A stretch of DNA of 64,000 nt. Origin: Chamaecrista fasciculata. Lineage: Eukaryota > Streptophyta > Magnoliopsida > Fabales > Fabaceae. The notes under the pieces are model-generated. The model searched no databases. It saw only the letters and a list, made by a program, of their open reading frames with translations, and had not been told where the DNA came from. The first letter of the stretch is position 1; each line of letters starts with the position of its first letter. Positions 15,488-27,541 of the stretch are shown one piece after another. The stretch lies in NCBI GenBank assembly GCA_003254925.1, contig QANZ01022137.1, forward strand, positions 105,518-169,517. The letters run 5' to 3'. Position numbers and translations under genes: made by a program.

Positions 15488-18400
15488 AGAATGAAATCCC
15501 GACTTGTTTCTCTCAAGTTTTTAATGTGATACTTATAAAAGATTCTGTTTCTTTGGGCGAAGGTAAACAGATCCATTGTTATCAGGTTCTTCACCCTCCC
15601 TTTAAGTGTGTTATATGGAGACCGAATTCAGGGCCCTTCTCATGTACTTAACCTGTGTTGTCAACTGAGTCAGACTCCATAGGTTGAAGAAAGTATAGTG
15701 CAAATTGAAAGTTTGAGGCTGAGCATTAGGAGACGACTATATTTTCACAGATTGTTTATTAACCATTCCTCTGAGCCAAAATCCTTGATATATGATTGCA
15801 GCAATGCCTTAATTGAAATGGTTCCTTCTAGATTTAGGTGATCTTTTGTGATCTTAAAGACAACATTCTAAGAAATTGTGCAATAAAGTCCAGCTAGGCC
15901 ATGCCTTGATTCTGGTTCTTTCTGTTAAATTCTTGCGATGGTACTGAGTGTGAATACATTAAGGATGCTATGTTCTTCTTGAACAACCTATTCAGAAAGC
16001 TCCTTCTGAAGAGTTGAGCGTATGATTCTTTTATTGATAACTTGTGCTTTGAAGCTTTCAGATTCTTCTTCCTCCTCTTGCTGAAGAGGTGAATATTTTT
16101 AGTAGGTTCAAGATTCTCATATATACATACCATTGTATCATAGAAAATTTTCTGGGTTTAGTTAGGATTTTTCTTCACCAAACATGCAACTTATGTAATG
16201 CTACTTGGAATGCCATAACATTTTGAAAGTGTAACAGAGTATTGTTATCTAAAACGTCACACGGCAGAGTCTAATAGTTACTGCTTTTTGGTGATTTTTA
16301 TTGTTTCTGGTCTAAACATGTGATATGACTATTTGTTTGTAATTAGTTATATTATCTCGGTGCTAGGATTGTTTAAAATACCAAAATGTTGAATCTGCAA
16401 TATCCAAATTTACAGCGAATTTTTAAATTAATTAATCAGTTTCAATTTTTAAATACAAAGTCCTTCTTTTACTTGTCACTTGAATGGCAAAATAGATCAA
16501 TTTCAGTAATACCTTCATTCCCATTTAAATTGGCAATGAATAAAATAAAATAACTACCGCAGGGAAGGAAAAGAAAATAAGAGAGAGAGAGAGAGAGAAC
16601 AATTATGTACTTTTCTTGCTAAAAATTTTCTCTATTGCTTTTGGTAGGCTTGAAACCATTAAATACATACTCAATTTTGAAATATACCTCCTGATCTTAA
16701 ACCATACTACTATAGGATTATGTTTTCCACCTAATAAATCACCACAGAAGTTAAAAGCTTCAACCAAACTTGATGTACTCTTACTCGAACTACTATCTAT
16801 GGCTACAGCACATAATACAACACCCAAAAACTTCTTAGCTCCTACCTCATGGTATAACTGACAATCTTATGCCAGAAACTTAACATTTTTTGAAATAAAA
16901 CTATTTGACTTCTCATGTCATTATTCCACCTCTATACATGTTTGATCAGTCCTTCATGAAGCCACCTTTCGCAACGACATCTTTCACCTACAAGGTTTTG
17001 AGATCACTCAAATGAGTTAGCGCAGAGGCAAATATGGGATTCCTTGCACAAGATTCAGGATGAGTTAGATTGATAACTAAAAGCCAAGATGCATATTGGC
17101 AAAGCAGAAAATGAAAAGGAAAAAATGCTTATTTTTGAAAACAATATGCTATGAACAAAAACATCTATTCCAACTCTACCTGCAATTTTCAACTTCCCCA
17201 GCAAATAACAAATATAACACAGCTGAAATGAAGATTATGTATGTTTATCTTGGATTGTATATTTGTGATGTCCGTGTACAGTTTGAGCACATGTCATTTT
17301 TAAACAAGTACATTCCAAACAAGCAGTAATAGTAACTAATTTTCTTAAGCTGAAATGACAATGATTAATTTGAGCATGTTGAAGATGACATCATATCCAG
17401 TTGATACGGTTCAGACATATAAACAGCCTATTGACAGTAGAATCACAATCTCATTCAATGCCTCTACTTATCACTTGACAGAAGCTTAATGTTTTCATAT
17501 CCATGAGGTTTCTCCTCTAGTGAGAAAGATAAGTTTCTTACCATTTCTACGGTGGATAATTTTTACTTAAAACTGAGATGTAAAACCACTAGGAATGATC
17601 AAGTACTTAATATTCAGGCAAAACTATAGATGACTCAACCATGTGTCCCAGAAAAGAGAAGGCTCCAGCTTAGGTAATTTACAACTAATGTGCCTCAACG
17701 ATTTCAACTTTCTTGCCACACTTCCTCAATTATGAGGCTTGATGTTACATAATCCATTTCAGCTTAAGAAAATTAATCCATTCCACTGGCTCTTTCGACC
17801 ACATTAAATATAAGAGGCAAAAAGAAAGAGAACAACTAAGTTTTTCTATATAGGTAGATAAAGATCTGCAGAGTTATCACTTGAGATCATTTACAATTTT
17901 TGTGTTTGACATTCTTATGAGTTATGGTTCACTGAAAATTAGGCAATCATTTGCTCACATTTAACATTCCTCCCTTTAATTCCACATTTGAGACCAAGAT
18001 CAACGAAGTTCATCGCAATTAATCAAGACCTATATTGGCAGTTTCAAGCATCTCCTCCAATACCCAAGGTCTCCATTATAAAAACAAGAATAACTTTGCT
18101 AGTGTGTATCACTAAACCAAGTCGTTTATTACTGAAAAAAAGAAAGAGAAAGAAAATGATAGCAAAAATTGCACATTGCCAACAATGTAGACTTACATGT
18201 AGTCCAGCCTCTGCACTATTCATGCACAAAATACAAATGTTAGGAAACAACGATGTGCTAGGTTAAGAGTTTGCAACATCACATTTGAATTAAATCTATT
18301 AAGTACCACTATCCAAATAAAAGATTTGACACTTTAAGGAGAATTTTGATAACCAAATGGGTTTTTCAAGAAGGGAATCTTATGTAGTAAGCATAAATGA

Positions 18401-18600
18401 AGTGAGATCTACAAGTATAGATTAATGAAGTATCTAAAATTGTAAATTCCATAGCTCTCGCCTTAAATAGTCCCTAATTCATCTATATCACTGTATCTAA
18501 CATCCGTCAAAGTGAAAAGTTCAAGAATGCATATTCCCCTTAGTTGAACAAAATTATACTAAGAGCACTAAGCAGATAAGAAAGATGATTAAGATTTAGG
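15488..18600. other. Intergenic, no supported gene
   Basis: The PPR 3' flank followed by AT-rich sequence. A (GA)n run lies at 16580-16599. Small frames (for example 15894-16133 minus and 16603-16861 on both strands) lack codon structure or domains. Nothing recognised. Confidence 0.5.
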
Positions 18601-18649
18601 AAAGACTGACAAAATGACAACTCCCTAGTCCCTTCCCACATATCCTACC

Positions 18650-19650
18650 AAAACTTCAGTCACCAACTATCATCACCTCTTAAAGAGACAAGTGATCTAA
18701 GGGAACTAATATTGCTAAAGAAAAATTTCTTATGGGATAGTAAGCAGAAACTGTAGCGTTTACTAAGTCGAAATCCCATCCGTTTTTCTTTAAATAACTT
18801 ATTCATAACAAAGTTGCTTCAATAGGAAAACACTACAGCCATTTGGTTGTGGAAGTCAAATTCCAAGGACCAATCCCCCTATGCTCTTTATGCACAAAAT
18901 ATTTCCCGATTTGTCAGATGGGTCCTTCTTATTTCTCCAAAGCCCAACCAAGGTTCAAGCTCGCAGAAAGATACTTGTGAGACATGGCAGTTGTGAACCC
19001 CAAAAAATTAGTTTGATACCCAAAGAGTGTGCTCATCAAAATCTCCAAAGAAACCATATAATCTTTTCCAATCCTTGAGTAATCCTTATAAAGATTTCAA
19101 AAAATGAAGATATATATATATATAGAAAAAGTGGAATACTAGAAAAACAAGAACAAAACAGAATAAGATACGTGACCTAAGAAAATGGGCCTCTTCAGTT
19201 ATCAAGACATTTAATTGATTTTGGCACTAAAAGATCCCAAAAATTGGCAACCCTAGGGTTTCCTCCCAAAGGAACACTCAAATAGGAGTCTAGTGCAAGA
19301 CCTGACATCTGACACCCTGCCAAAAAGCAACATAAAAGCAGGAGGTGCATACCAACATCAGGACCTCCTAAACCACTCTATGCCAGGATTAACTTCTAGA
19401 ACTGAAATATCCTCAAAAGCATGCAAGACACTTACAGTATTGAACTTGTCCAATCTAGAAAGAAAACAGTATCATTTGCAAACTGAAGATGGGACATGAA
19501 AATATCCTCAGAACCTACCTTAATTCCCTCAACAAGAGCTCTATCAACTGCTCTCATAATCATCCTAATTAACACATACCCTGCTGAGGAAAGCAGGGAA
19601 GGGGATAAAGGATCCCTTTGCAGCATTACTTTTGCCCCTGAAACCATGCC
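18650..19650 (-). pseudogene. Decayed LINE reverse-transcriptase remnant
   Basis: On the minus strand 19432-19647 reads RDPLSPSLL followed 30 or so residues later by SHLQFANDTVFF. These are the plant LINE RT motifs QGDPLSPFLF and HLQFADDT, with the catalytic ADD changed to AND. Further downstream (19140-19300, minus) a broken stretch resembling 'PLGGNPRGCQFW', which follows RT in plant LINEs, is readable across stops. Weaker LINE-tail-like text continues to about 18650. There is no intact frame and the ends are not defined. It lies downstream of, or inside a 3' intron of, the F-box gene. Confidence 0.6.
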
Positions 19651-20372
19651 CTGTATATGCTTCCTCGAGTATTATGCAATGATGCCGAATAGTTACTATC
19701 AGAAAATTTTATTTTAAGTACCTTGAATTTATTTGTCCAGCTAATGTGAGATTTCAGTGTAACATATTCATTACTGTGTAGTGTATGCAAAAAGTACTCA
19801 TAATTAAATATATCATATTTTACCAGCCCATCTTTTAAGTAAAGTTCAATGCATCCAAGTTGCAGTTTAGAAAGTATTTAATGATTTAACCCAATCAGGC
19901 ATGGACCCCTAGATTAGACTAGTTGACATGATTTCAAACAAAGAAGCTTATTTACTAACACCAATGACATGAAACAAATGTTAAGACTAATTAACGACTA
20001 TGTACCTTAAAAGTTCACCAAATCAGATATATGCAATCTCCCTCGAGCTCCTGGTTCTGGCTTCTATCACAAGGTAAAAATTGTCATCAAATTTTCAGAT
20101 TAGACTTACCAGAAAAGAAAAAAAAACAAATCTTCAGTATCCCAAGTATACTTATAATCTGGTTAGTTGATATTTGTATCAACAAGTAGATCAATTTGGA
20201 TGTCCTGATCCAACAGTCAACACCATTGCAACATAAGCAAGGTATTAATAAATTATAGGTTCCATACTGTTTTTCCTTAATTTACAGAAAATTTTGTAGA
20301 TAAAACATATCAAAACCAATATAAACCTAGTTGGGGATAATAAATACTAAATACTTCATAACTCCAGTTGAG
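19651..20372. other. Region 3' of F-box exon 2
   Basis: AT-rich with no recognisable coding exon on either strand. If the F-box gene has a last exon it may lie here or beyond the LINE remnant, but I could not identify it. Confidence 0.4.
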
Positions 20373-21710
20373 TTAGATAAGTAATTGGTAACATAGCATG
20401 ACATCTAAACCATTTTTGCTTCTTATGAAAAATCTATTTAAAGATAAATCTGTGGGTTGAACAGATACCTTAAGGTATACCACCTTGAAGGCCTTATCAA
20501 CAGATCCCCTGAACATGAAAGTTATGACCTCAACAGGGATGGTGAAAGAGCTGGGTTCATATGGCACCTTAACTTTCAAAGTTTTCATTCTACAGAAAGG
20601 TGAAGGGTGGCGTAGAACATCAGGAAACATGGAAAGCATCTGTTCAGCCAAAGAGCAAGAAATCCATCATTGGATGATAAGTAACAAAACTCTTCTATTA
20701 AAACAACAATTACATGAACTGAAAAGGACATAAGCAAAGTAGATTGTACTTACACTGATAGTTTCAAAAGACAGTATCACAGTCTCTGCATGACCAATTG
20801 CCCGTAACAAGTCAATCAAATAACATATGAACTTTTTTCTTGCCAATCGAATGGTACCAAATAGAAAATCAGCTAGAACAGCATCAACATCAAGGATTTC
20901 AATGTAGGGAAAGTCAGCAACAGAGAACTCGAGAATATGGGATTCAACAAATTCGAAAGATATGATTTTGGTCGAAGAAATCTCAATCTTACAGTTTGGG
21001 TTTATGTTTCGAACATGTTCCATATTTGATATGGTCAAGTTGGTGAGCTGAGGTGCAGATATTTGAAAAACTTTAACTCTAGATGGAATTCGACAATCAC
21101 TTATCAGCAAATTCTTCAAATTGAAGCAATATTGAAAAGGGTCCAAGTTACTCTCACCGTCCAGAATAAAAGAGCATTTCACAAGATGCAAGGTAGTCAA
21201 GGAGAAAAATTCCAAGTTCTTGTTAGGCTGAATAATCAATTCAACCAATTCAAGGGTTTTCAAGGACTGGCAATAGAAAAGCAGGGGCAAGTCATCCAAA
21301 ATGCGAGGGAAATGCAAGCTCAGATGCTGAATCCCACGATCAACAACATGGTCGATGACCATTTTCACAAGAGGCTCAAACAAATCATGTTCATCGACAC
21401 ACATTTGAATAGAAGAGTAAATAGGATTCGAAATATCAAACCAGAAGTTGCAGTTGCTGACAGAGGAGACTCTGCGAGAAAGGACATTTACAACGAAATT
21501 CTCGAAGGAAGAGTAATAACGAAAGGACTCACTATCAACGGTGAGGATAGGAAGCGAAACCCAAAGGTACCTAAATCTTTTGCACAGAACACTGGTTTGA
21601 ACTGCCATCTTCGTCTCCAAATACGAGAGAATGTGCTGAAGAATCTCATCGGGAAGACTAGTGAGCTTGTCTTCCATTTCTGCTTCGCCTCTCTCAGATG
21701 TCTCCACCAT
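20373..21710 (-). CDS. F-box/LRR protein, 3' end unresolved
   Basis: Exon 1 runs 21710-20754 and exon 2 starts at 20639, after a 114-bp GT-AG intron (donor AGT|GTAAGT, acceptor CAG|ATG) that joins in phase 0. The F-box (LTSLPDEILQHILSYL, about residues 17-32) is followed by leucine-rich text (LKTLELVELI, LTTLHLVKCSF, LKNLLISDCRI) and then MLSMFPDVLRHPSPFCRMKTL from exon 2, a block typical of plant F-box/FBD/LRR proteins. Such proteins bind SKP1 in an SCF ubiquitin ligase through the F-box and recruit substrates with the repeats; the substrate is unknown. Exon 2 may end at 20469, since AAG|GTATCT is a good donor, or read through to a stop at 20373, giving about 408 residues. I give the latter as the outer limit. 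The start used is the first true ATG (MVETSERG). Confidence 0.78.
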
Positions 21711-21935
21711 TTTCTTCCCCAATTCAAGTTTTTGATACTTCTTTCTTTCACCAAATCAGGGTTTTTTATATTCAATTTTTTTCCTTTCGGTTTCTGACTT
21801 TTTGCCCTTTATTTCTGGCTCTCTTACCAATATTCCTTCTTGTTTTATGGGAACTGTATATATGTTTTTTTCCTAAATCATGACTTTGGTATTTGAATTT
21901 TTATAGTATAATATTTGGTTTTATTCACAGAGATA

Positions 21936-22339
21936 CTCCCTCCGTCCCTTTTTATCTGCTTTTTAAGGTTGTTGCACACAAATTAATATAATGATTAAAT
22001 CACTAAAGTTAATGTAAAATTTAAAATACAAAGACTATATTACCCTTATTAAATTAGACTTAATTATATCATCAATTTAATGCTCATATTTCAAAAATTA
22101 AATTTCTCCAACTAATTTAAATACTCTCACAATTTTTTTATGAAACCTACCCCAATTGATTACTACAGAACCCCAAAATAATTCTCTACCAAAAGTCAAA
22201 TCGTCCATTATGACTATAATATTAAATAGGGATAAAATGGTAAAAAAGTTCATTGATGACCTCTTGATTTCATAACAAAGCAGATAAAAAGGGACAAAAA
22301 AAGTTTTGCAATGAAGCAAATAAAAAGGGACAGAGGGAG
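21936..22339. mobile_element. Stowaway-like MITE (Tc1/mariner)
   Basis: The ends are CTCCCTCCGTCCC and, inverted, CTCCCTCTGTCCC, flanked by TA on both sides (21934-21935 and 22340-22341). That is the classic Stowaway end and target. The sub-terminal TTTTTAT(C/T)TGC is also inverted. The 404-bp element sits about 230 bp upstream of the F-box start codon and could contribute to its promoter. Confidence 0.88.
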
Positions 22340-22538
22340 TATTAAGAAGAATAGTTAATGTTTTTTGTTTTTTAGTTTCTATAATATCATTGGGTGAGAT
22401 TAAAGTGGAGATATCAATATCATTAAATGTTCAAGATATTAATATTAATATCATTAAATGTTTGTGATATCATTTTTTAGATTAAAATGTTTGGGATATC
22501 AATAACATTAAATGTTCAAACTTTTATGAAAGAAAAAA

Positions 22539-23049
22539 GTTAAATACTCATTTTGGTCCTCGTACTATGAGACAAGTTTCATCTTAATCCTTAAACTATT
22601 TTTTATTTTATTTTAGTCCTCAATCTTTCATATTTAGTTTGTTTTGGTCTCCGAAATGTGAACTGTTATTTCTAACCTTAATAGTTGAAATTGATCATTT
22701 TTTTTCATATATGTCCTTATAAGTAAATTGGTAAAGAGATAAAAAAATTCATTCTTATTTGCAAATTGGAGATAAATTTGTGATTGATTTTTATCTCTAA
22801 TTTGAGACTTAGATTGAAAATTTTTCTTTTTCTCTTTGTTAACTCACTTATTAAGAGACATATAAGAGAGAAATTGTCTATCTCAATTCTCAACTATTAT
22901 AAATGATAGCAAAAATCTTAGGAAATTGCATTATGGGGACCAAAATGGAACAAAAGTGAAAGTTTGATAACTAAAATATAATAAAAAATTATTTTAGGAC
23001 CAACATGAAACTTATCCCATAGTTTGAGGATCAAAATGCAATTTTAACC
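22539..23049. mobile_element. Foldback MITE, 'CATTTTGGTCC' family
   Basis: Inverted arms: GTTAAATACTCATTTTGGTCC on the left against GGTTAAAATTGCATTTTGATCC read from the right end. Matching inner phrases are 'AAGTTTCATCTTAATCC' and 'AAGTTTCATGTTGGTCC'. Flanking GAAAAAA occurs on both sides, so a roughly 9-bp duplication is likely but imperfect. No coding capacity. Confidence 0.7.
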
Positions 23050-23410
23050 GAAAAAATAGTTAACTCATAATTATTTGAGGTTATCTAATCAAACTAAAAA
23101 AATAATTAATAACGTTGAATATATAAAGAAGACAAAATTTAATAATTTCAACTTCTAGTCATTTGTTCGGTTAAATGGACGGACTTTTATCGAGGAAAAA
23201 AAAAGAGGTAAATCATGTTTATTACTCGAGTTTATCTAATCAGTATCCGATTAAGAAAATCACTCAATAACGTTGAATATATAAAGAAAAAAAGAGAAAA
23301 GAAATTATAAAGATAAATTCTTTTTTAAATTAAATTACTACAGCACACATTTTGAGAAAAGTTTTAAAGTCTCATAAGAAAAAGTTTGGCACTTTTTTTT
23401 TTTTTNTTTT

Positions 23411-26400
23411 GTTGTTAGTTTTTTTATTGAAGGTTTGCAAGAGCATCTTCAATGTGAGGTATTACTTGCTCGACCTACTACGTTTCAACAGGCTGTTGCG
23501 ATCGCCAAATTGCAGGAACGTAAGCATGCTACGGTTCAGTCGGCATATCGAGCTTCGCTTCAACGGACACCTTCGTCGTATTCGAAAGGTGGTGGATCAT
23601 TTAGTTCGGGTTCCAATTTGTCCGACGGCAATACGACTGGAGGGGGAAGATTGATTTCAGGTCCTGCGAAGATGAATGACACTACAAAGGTGGTACGACA
23701 GGGAAATGTGGCTGGTAAGAATGAGACGCCATTTAAAAGATTTACAGCGGCAGAACTTAAAGAACGGCGTGAGAAGGGATTATGTTATTATTGTGATGCG
23801 AAGTACAGTAGAACTCACCAATGTAAACCGACTTTTAATTTGCTGATTGGGCAAGAGGAGATGCAGGAGATCTTAAAAGGGGCTTCGGATGATGAAGAGG
23901 AATACGTGGATGTGGCTGGGGAATTGATGAAACTGACTCCTGCCATAAGTATGAATGCTATTGAGGGTGAATTTAATCCTAAAACATTACGAGTCACAGG
24001 TTATTACAAAAAAGAGCCTCTGCGAATTTTGGTGGATAGTGGGAGTACGTACAATTTCGTCAAGGCAAGTGTGGTACGTCGTTTGCATATGAAAACTACT
24101 AGTATATCTGAATTTCAGGTGTTGACTGGTGGGGGGGAGCAGTTGACGTGTTCTAGGAAGTGTGAAGGTGTGAGACTCGAAATACAAGGTACCGTGGTGA
24201 TAGCTGATTTGTTTGTTTTGGAAGTTACTGGTTGTGACGTTGTGTTAGGAGTGCAGTGGCTTGCTGAGTTGGGCAATATAGTTGCTAATTTTAAAAAGAT
24301 GGTTATGGCATTCTTAGTGGATGGCCGCAGAGTTGAGATACATGGTGAGAGTTTGCTGAATCCTACGCCTTTGAATTGTAAATCTCTGTTGCAGACTTTG
24401 CATGGGGAGTCGGTGGTTGGCATGTATGCATTGCAAGGAGTACCATCGAATGCCAAGGAGAGTGGAGATAGCTTGCTTGTGCCCAAGTGTCTTCAAGATG
24501 TATTGGACCAGTTTCAGGAGGTGTTTAATGAGCCCAAGGGTTTACCTCCATGTCGGGCTGTAGATCATCCTATAGAATTGATGCCTAACAAGGGTCCAGT
24601 TAATGTTAGACCTTATAGGTATCCTCAGTTTCAAAAAGAAGAGATTGAGAGGTTGGTAGATGAAATGCTGAACACGGGGGTCATTCGAGATAGTCAGAGT
24701 TCATATTCATCCCCGGTTCTATTGGTGAAGAAGAAGGATGGGACTTGGCGTTTTTGTGTGGATTATCGAGCTTTGAATGAGGTTACGGTTAAAGATAAAT
24801 TTCCCATTCCGACAATAGATGAGATCATGGATGAGCTACACGGATCGGCGTATTTTTCAAAGCTTGATTTGCGGGCGGGATACCATCAGATTCGTATGAG
24901 GGAGGCGGATGTTCACAAGACTGCTTTCCGAACTCATTTGGGGCATTACGAGTTTGTTGTCATGCCGTTTGGATTAACGAATGCTCCGTCGACGTTTCAA
25001 GCTGCCATGAATAAGATTTTTAAGCCATACTTGCGGAAGTTTGTTACCGTGTTCTTTGATGACATCTTGGTGTATAGTAGGTCGATGGAGGATCATGTGG
25101 CGCATCTTACTTTGGTTCTGCAAGTCTTGCGGGACAATGTATTCTTTGCGAAACTTAGTAAGTGCAGTTTTGGTAGAACTTCAATTGATTATTTGGGACA
25201 TATTGTGAGTAGGGAAGGAGTTCATGTGGATCCCGCGAAGATTGCTGCTGTTTTGGAATGGCCTAGGCCGAAAAATGTAAAACAATTACGTGGTTTTCTG
25301 GGACTAACGGGATATTATCGAAAGTTTGTTAAGCATTATGCGCATGTAGCTTCTCCTTTGACTGATTTGCTTAAAAAAAATCAATTTCAGTGGACCAATG
25401 AGGCGCAGGAGGCATTTGAGTTACTTAAGACGATGATGACGGAAACGCCGGTGTTGGCATTACCGGATTTCTCCAAGGTTTTTGTTGTGGAGACTGATGC
25501 ATCAATGAAGGGGGTTGGCGCAGTGCTCACGCAAGATGGACATCCACTTGCGTACTTCAGTAAGAAATTGAATTCCCGTTTAGCGGTTGCTTCTACATAT
25601 GTCAGAGAATTATTTGCTATTTCCCAAGCTGTATGGCGTTGGCGTCATTATCTTTTAGGGCGTCGTTTTGTTATAAAAACTGACCATAAAAGCTTGCGCG
25701 AGCTCATGACACAAGTAATTCAAACACCGGACCAGCAGTATTATTTGGCAAAGCTTATGGGATTCCAGTTTGATGTAGTTTACAGAACTGGAAAGTCAAA
25801 TCAGGTGGCGGATGCGTTATCTCGTGTGGAGGAAGAACAGGGTGATGTATTCTCTGGACAGTGTTTCACGTTGTCAGGTGTCCAGCATGTGCTTTTTGAT
25901 GAATTACGTGAAGCTCACAGGTCTGATGCTGAGGTGTTGCTGTTGAAACGGCAGTTTGCAGATGGGGAGTTATCTCCTTTGTATGTGGTGCGTGATCACT
26001 TATTGTTCTATAATGACAGGTTGTGGGTACCGCAAAATTCTGAGTTACAGCAGAAAATATTTGATTATTTTCATGGTACACCAATTGGGGGTCATGGTGG
26101 TGTAACTAAAACATATAAGATGATTGCTGAAGTTTTTTATTGGAAGAATATGCGGTCGACAGTACAGGAGATGGTTCGTTTGTGTGCAGTATGTCAGGAA
26201 GCAAAATATTCAACACAGAAACAATCGGGTTTGTTGCAGCCTTTGCCCATTCCTTCGAAGCCTTGGGATGAAATCTCGATGGATTTTATTGTGTCACTGC
26301 CTAGTTCTAATGGCTTTACTGCTATATATGTTGTGGTTGATAGGTTGACTAAAGGTGCGCATTTTATTCCACTAAAACCACATTTCACTGCTAGTGTTGT

Positions 26401-27541
26401 TTCTGTTGAGTTTATTAAGAATGTGGTGAAGCTTCATGGTTTTCCAAGCCATATACTTTCTGATAGGGATCCCATTTTTATGAGTGCATTTTGGAGTCAG
26501 TTGATGAAACAGAGTGGGATTCGTTTAAACCATAGTACGGCTTATCATCCTCAGTCGGATGGTCAGACAGAGGTGGTTAATAGGTGTTTGGAACAGTATT
26601 TGCGCTGTTTCTGTAGTGATCAGCCTCGAGCGTGGGCATTGTTTCTTCCTTGGGCAGAGTTGTGGTACAACTCTTCTTATCAGACTGCTGCGGGAATGTC
26701 GCCTTTTCAAGCTTTGTATGGGTTCATTCCTACTATTTTTCCTAATGCTCTTCCGGGTGTGGTCACGGTAGCGGCTGTGTCAGATTTAATTCAGCAGCGT
26801 GCTCAATTGCGTGTCCAATTGCAGGGGAATTTGGTGAAGTCGCAGAAGCATATGAAAAAGGTGGCTGATGCAAAACGTCGGCATTTGGAGTTTGCAGTGG
26901 GAGATTGGGTGTTGGTAAAGTTTCAAGCTTATCGTCAGACGTCTGTTGCGAAACGATTGAACGCAAAGTTGGCTCGTCGTTATTATGGTCCTTTCCAGGT
27001 GGTAGCGCGAGTGGGAAGTGTAGCGTACAAGTTACAGTTGCCATCGTCGAGTAGAATTCACAATGTCTTTCATGTTTCTTTGCTGAAGTTGTTTCAGGGA
27101 CCTTTGCCAAGTGAGGTGACGGCATTGCCTGAAAATCCAGTACCTTTTTCCACCCAACCAGTTGCCATTGTGGATCAGCGCGAGGTGACTGTGCAGGGTG
27201 CGGTGTGTAAGCAAGTCTTGGTTGAATGGGAGGGTTCTCCGCGGGAAGAAGCGACTTGGGTTGATGTTCGTGAATTGCAGCAACTTTTCCCTGATATCAA
27301 CCTTGAGGACAAGGTTGTCTTTGAAGGGGAAGGTATTGATATGGGTCAAGCCCATATTGATGATGGGGAGGAGAGTCAGGCCCGTGTTGAGATGATTTCT
27401 GAGAATGTTGGAGCCCAAGATGGTATTGAAGAGGGAAATTCAGTTGGGAGGAAGTTGTGCGAAGGGGGACCACTGGGGACACGTGGAGCTAGGGAACGCA
27501 AGAAGCCTGGGTGGTTGGTAGATTTTGTTACGGAAGCATGA
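23411..27541 (+). CDS. Gag-pol polyprotein of Ty3/gypsy chromovirus, N-terminally truncated
   Basis: One long open frame with no stop for about 1,370 codons. In order (residues counted from 23435): gag C-part with a Cys/His knuckle of form CX2C..HXC (near 112-126); aspartic protease LVDSGSTYNFV (about 200); reverse transcriptase with [13 protein letters not shown] and the catalytic FFDDIL (about 540); RNase H beginning ETDAS (about 687); integrase with an HHCC zinc-binding region (about 880-926) and a D,D,E core ([29 protein letters not shown]); and a C-terminal chromodomain-like segment (about 1235-1295, VLVEWEGSPREEATWV). The chromodomain after integrase places it in the chromoviruses, and the gag type and short LTR suggest the Reina lineage. 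The frame lacks its own start because the 5' part is lost at the gap. Large antisense frames are shadows. Confidence 0.93.
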   Translation, partial: VVSFFIEGLQEHLQCEVLLARPTTFQQAVAIAKLQERKHATVQSAYRASLQRTPSSYSKGGGSFSSGSNLSDGNTTGGGRLISGPAKMNDTTKVVRQGNVAGKNETPFKRFTAAELKERREKGLCYYCDAKYSRTHQCKPTFNLLIGQEEMQEILKGASDDEEEYVDVAGELMKLTPAISMNAIEGEFNPKTLRVTGYYKKEPLRILVDSGSTYNFVKASVVRRLHMKTTSISEFQVLTGGGEQLTCSRKCEGVRLEIQGTVVIADLFVLEVTGCDVVLGVQWLAELGNIVANFKKMVMAFLVDGRRVEIHGESLLNPTPLNCKSLLQTLHGESVVGMYALQGVPSNAKESGDSLLVPKCLQDVLDQFQEVFNEPKGLPPCRAVDHPIELMPNKGPVNVRPYRYPQFQKEEIERLVDEMLNTGVIRDSQSSYSSPVLLVKKKDGTWRFCVDYRALNEVTVKDKFPIPTIDEIMDELHGSAYFSKLDLRAGYHQIRMREADVHKTAFRTHLGHYEFVVMPFGLTNAPSTFQAAMNKIFKPYLRKFVTVFFDDILVYSRSMEDHVAHLTLVLQVLRDNVFFAKLSKCSFGRTSIDYLGHIVSREGVHVDPAKIAAVLEWPRPKNVKQLRGFLGLTGYYRKFVKHYAHVASPLTDLLKKNQFQWTNEAQEAFELLKTMMTETPVLALPDFSKVFVVETDASMKGVGAVLTQDGHPLAYFSKKLNSRLAVASTYVRELFAISQAVWRWRHYLLGRRFVIKTDHKSLRELMTQVIQTPDQQYYLAKLMGFQFDVVYRTGKSNQVADALSRVEEEQGDVFSGQCFTLSGVQHVLFDELREAHRSDAEVLLLKRQFADGELSPLYVVRDHLLFYNDRLWVPQNSELQQKIFDYFHGTPIGGHGGVTKTYKMIAEVFYWKNMRSTVQEMVRLCAVCQEAKYSTQKQSGLLQPLPIPSKPWDEISMDFIVSLPSSNGFTAIYVVVDRLTKGAHFIPLKPHFTASVVSVEFIKNVVKLHGFPSHILSDRDPIFMSAFWSQLMKQSGIRLNHSTAYHPQSDGQTEVVNRCLEQYLRCFCSDQPRAWALFLPWAELWYNSSYQTAAGMSPFQALYGFIPTIFPNALPGVVTVAAVSDLIQQRAQLRVQLQGNLVKSQKHMKKVADAKRRHLEFAVGDWVLVKFQAYRQTSVAKRLNAKLARRYYGPFQVVARVGSVAYKLQLPSSSRIHNVFHVSLLKLFQGPLPSEVTALPENPVPFSTQPVAIVDQREVTVQGAVCKQVLVEWEGSPREEATWVDVRELQQLFPDINLEDKVVFEGEGIDMGQAHIDDGEESQARVEMISENVGAQDGIEEGNSVGRKLCEGGPLGTRGARERKKPGWLVDFVTEA

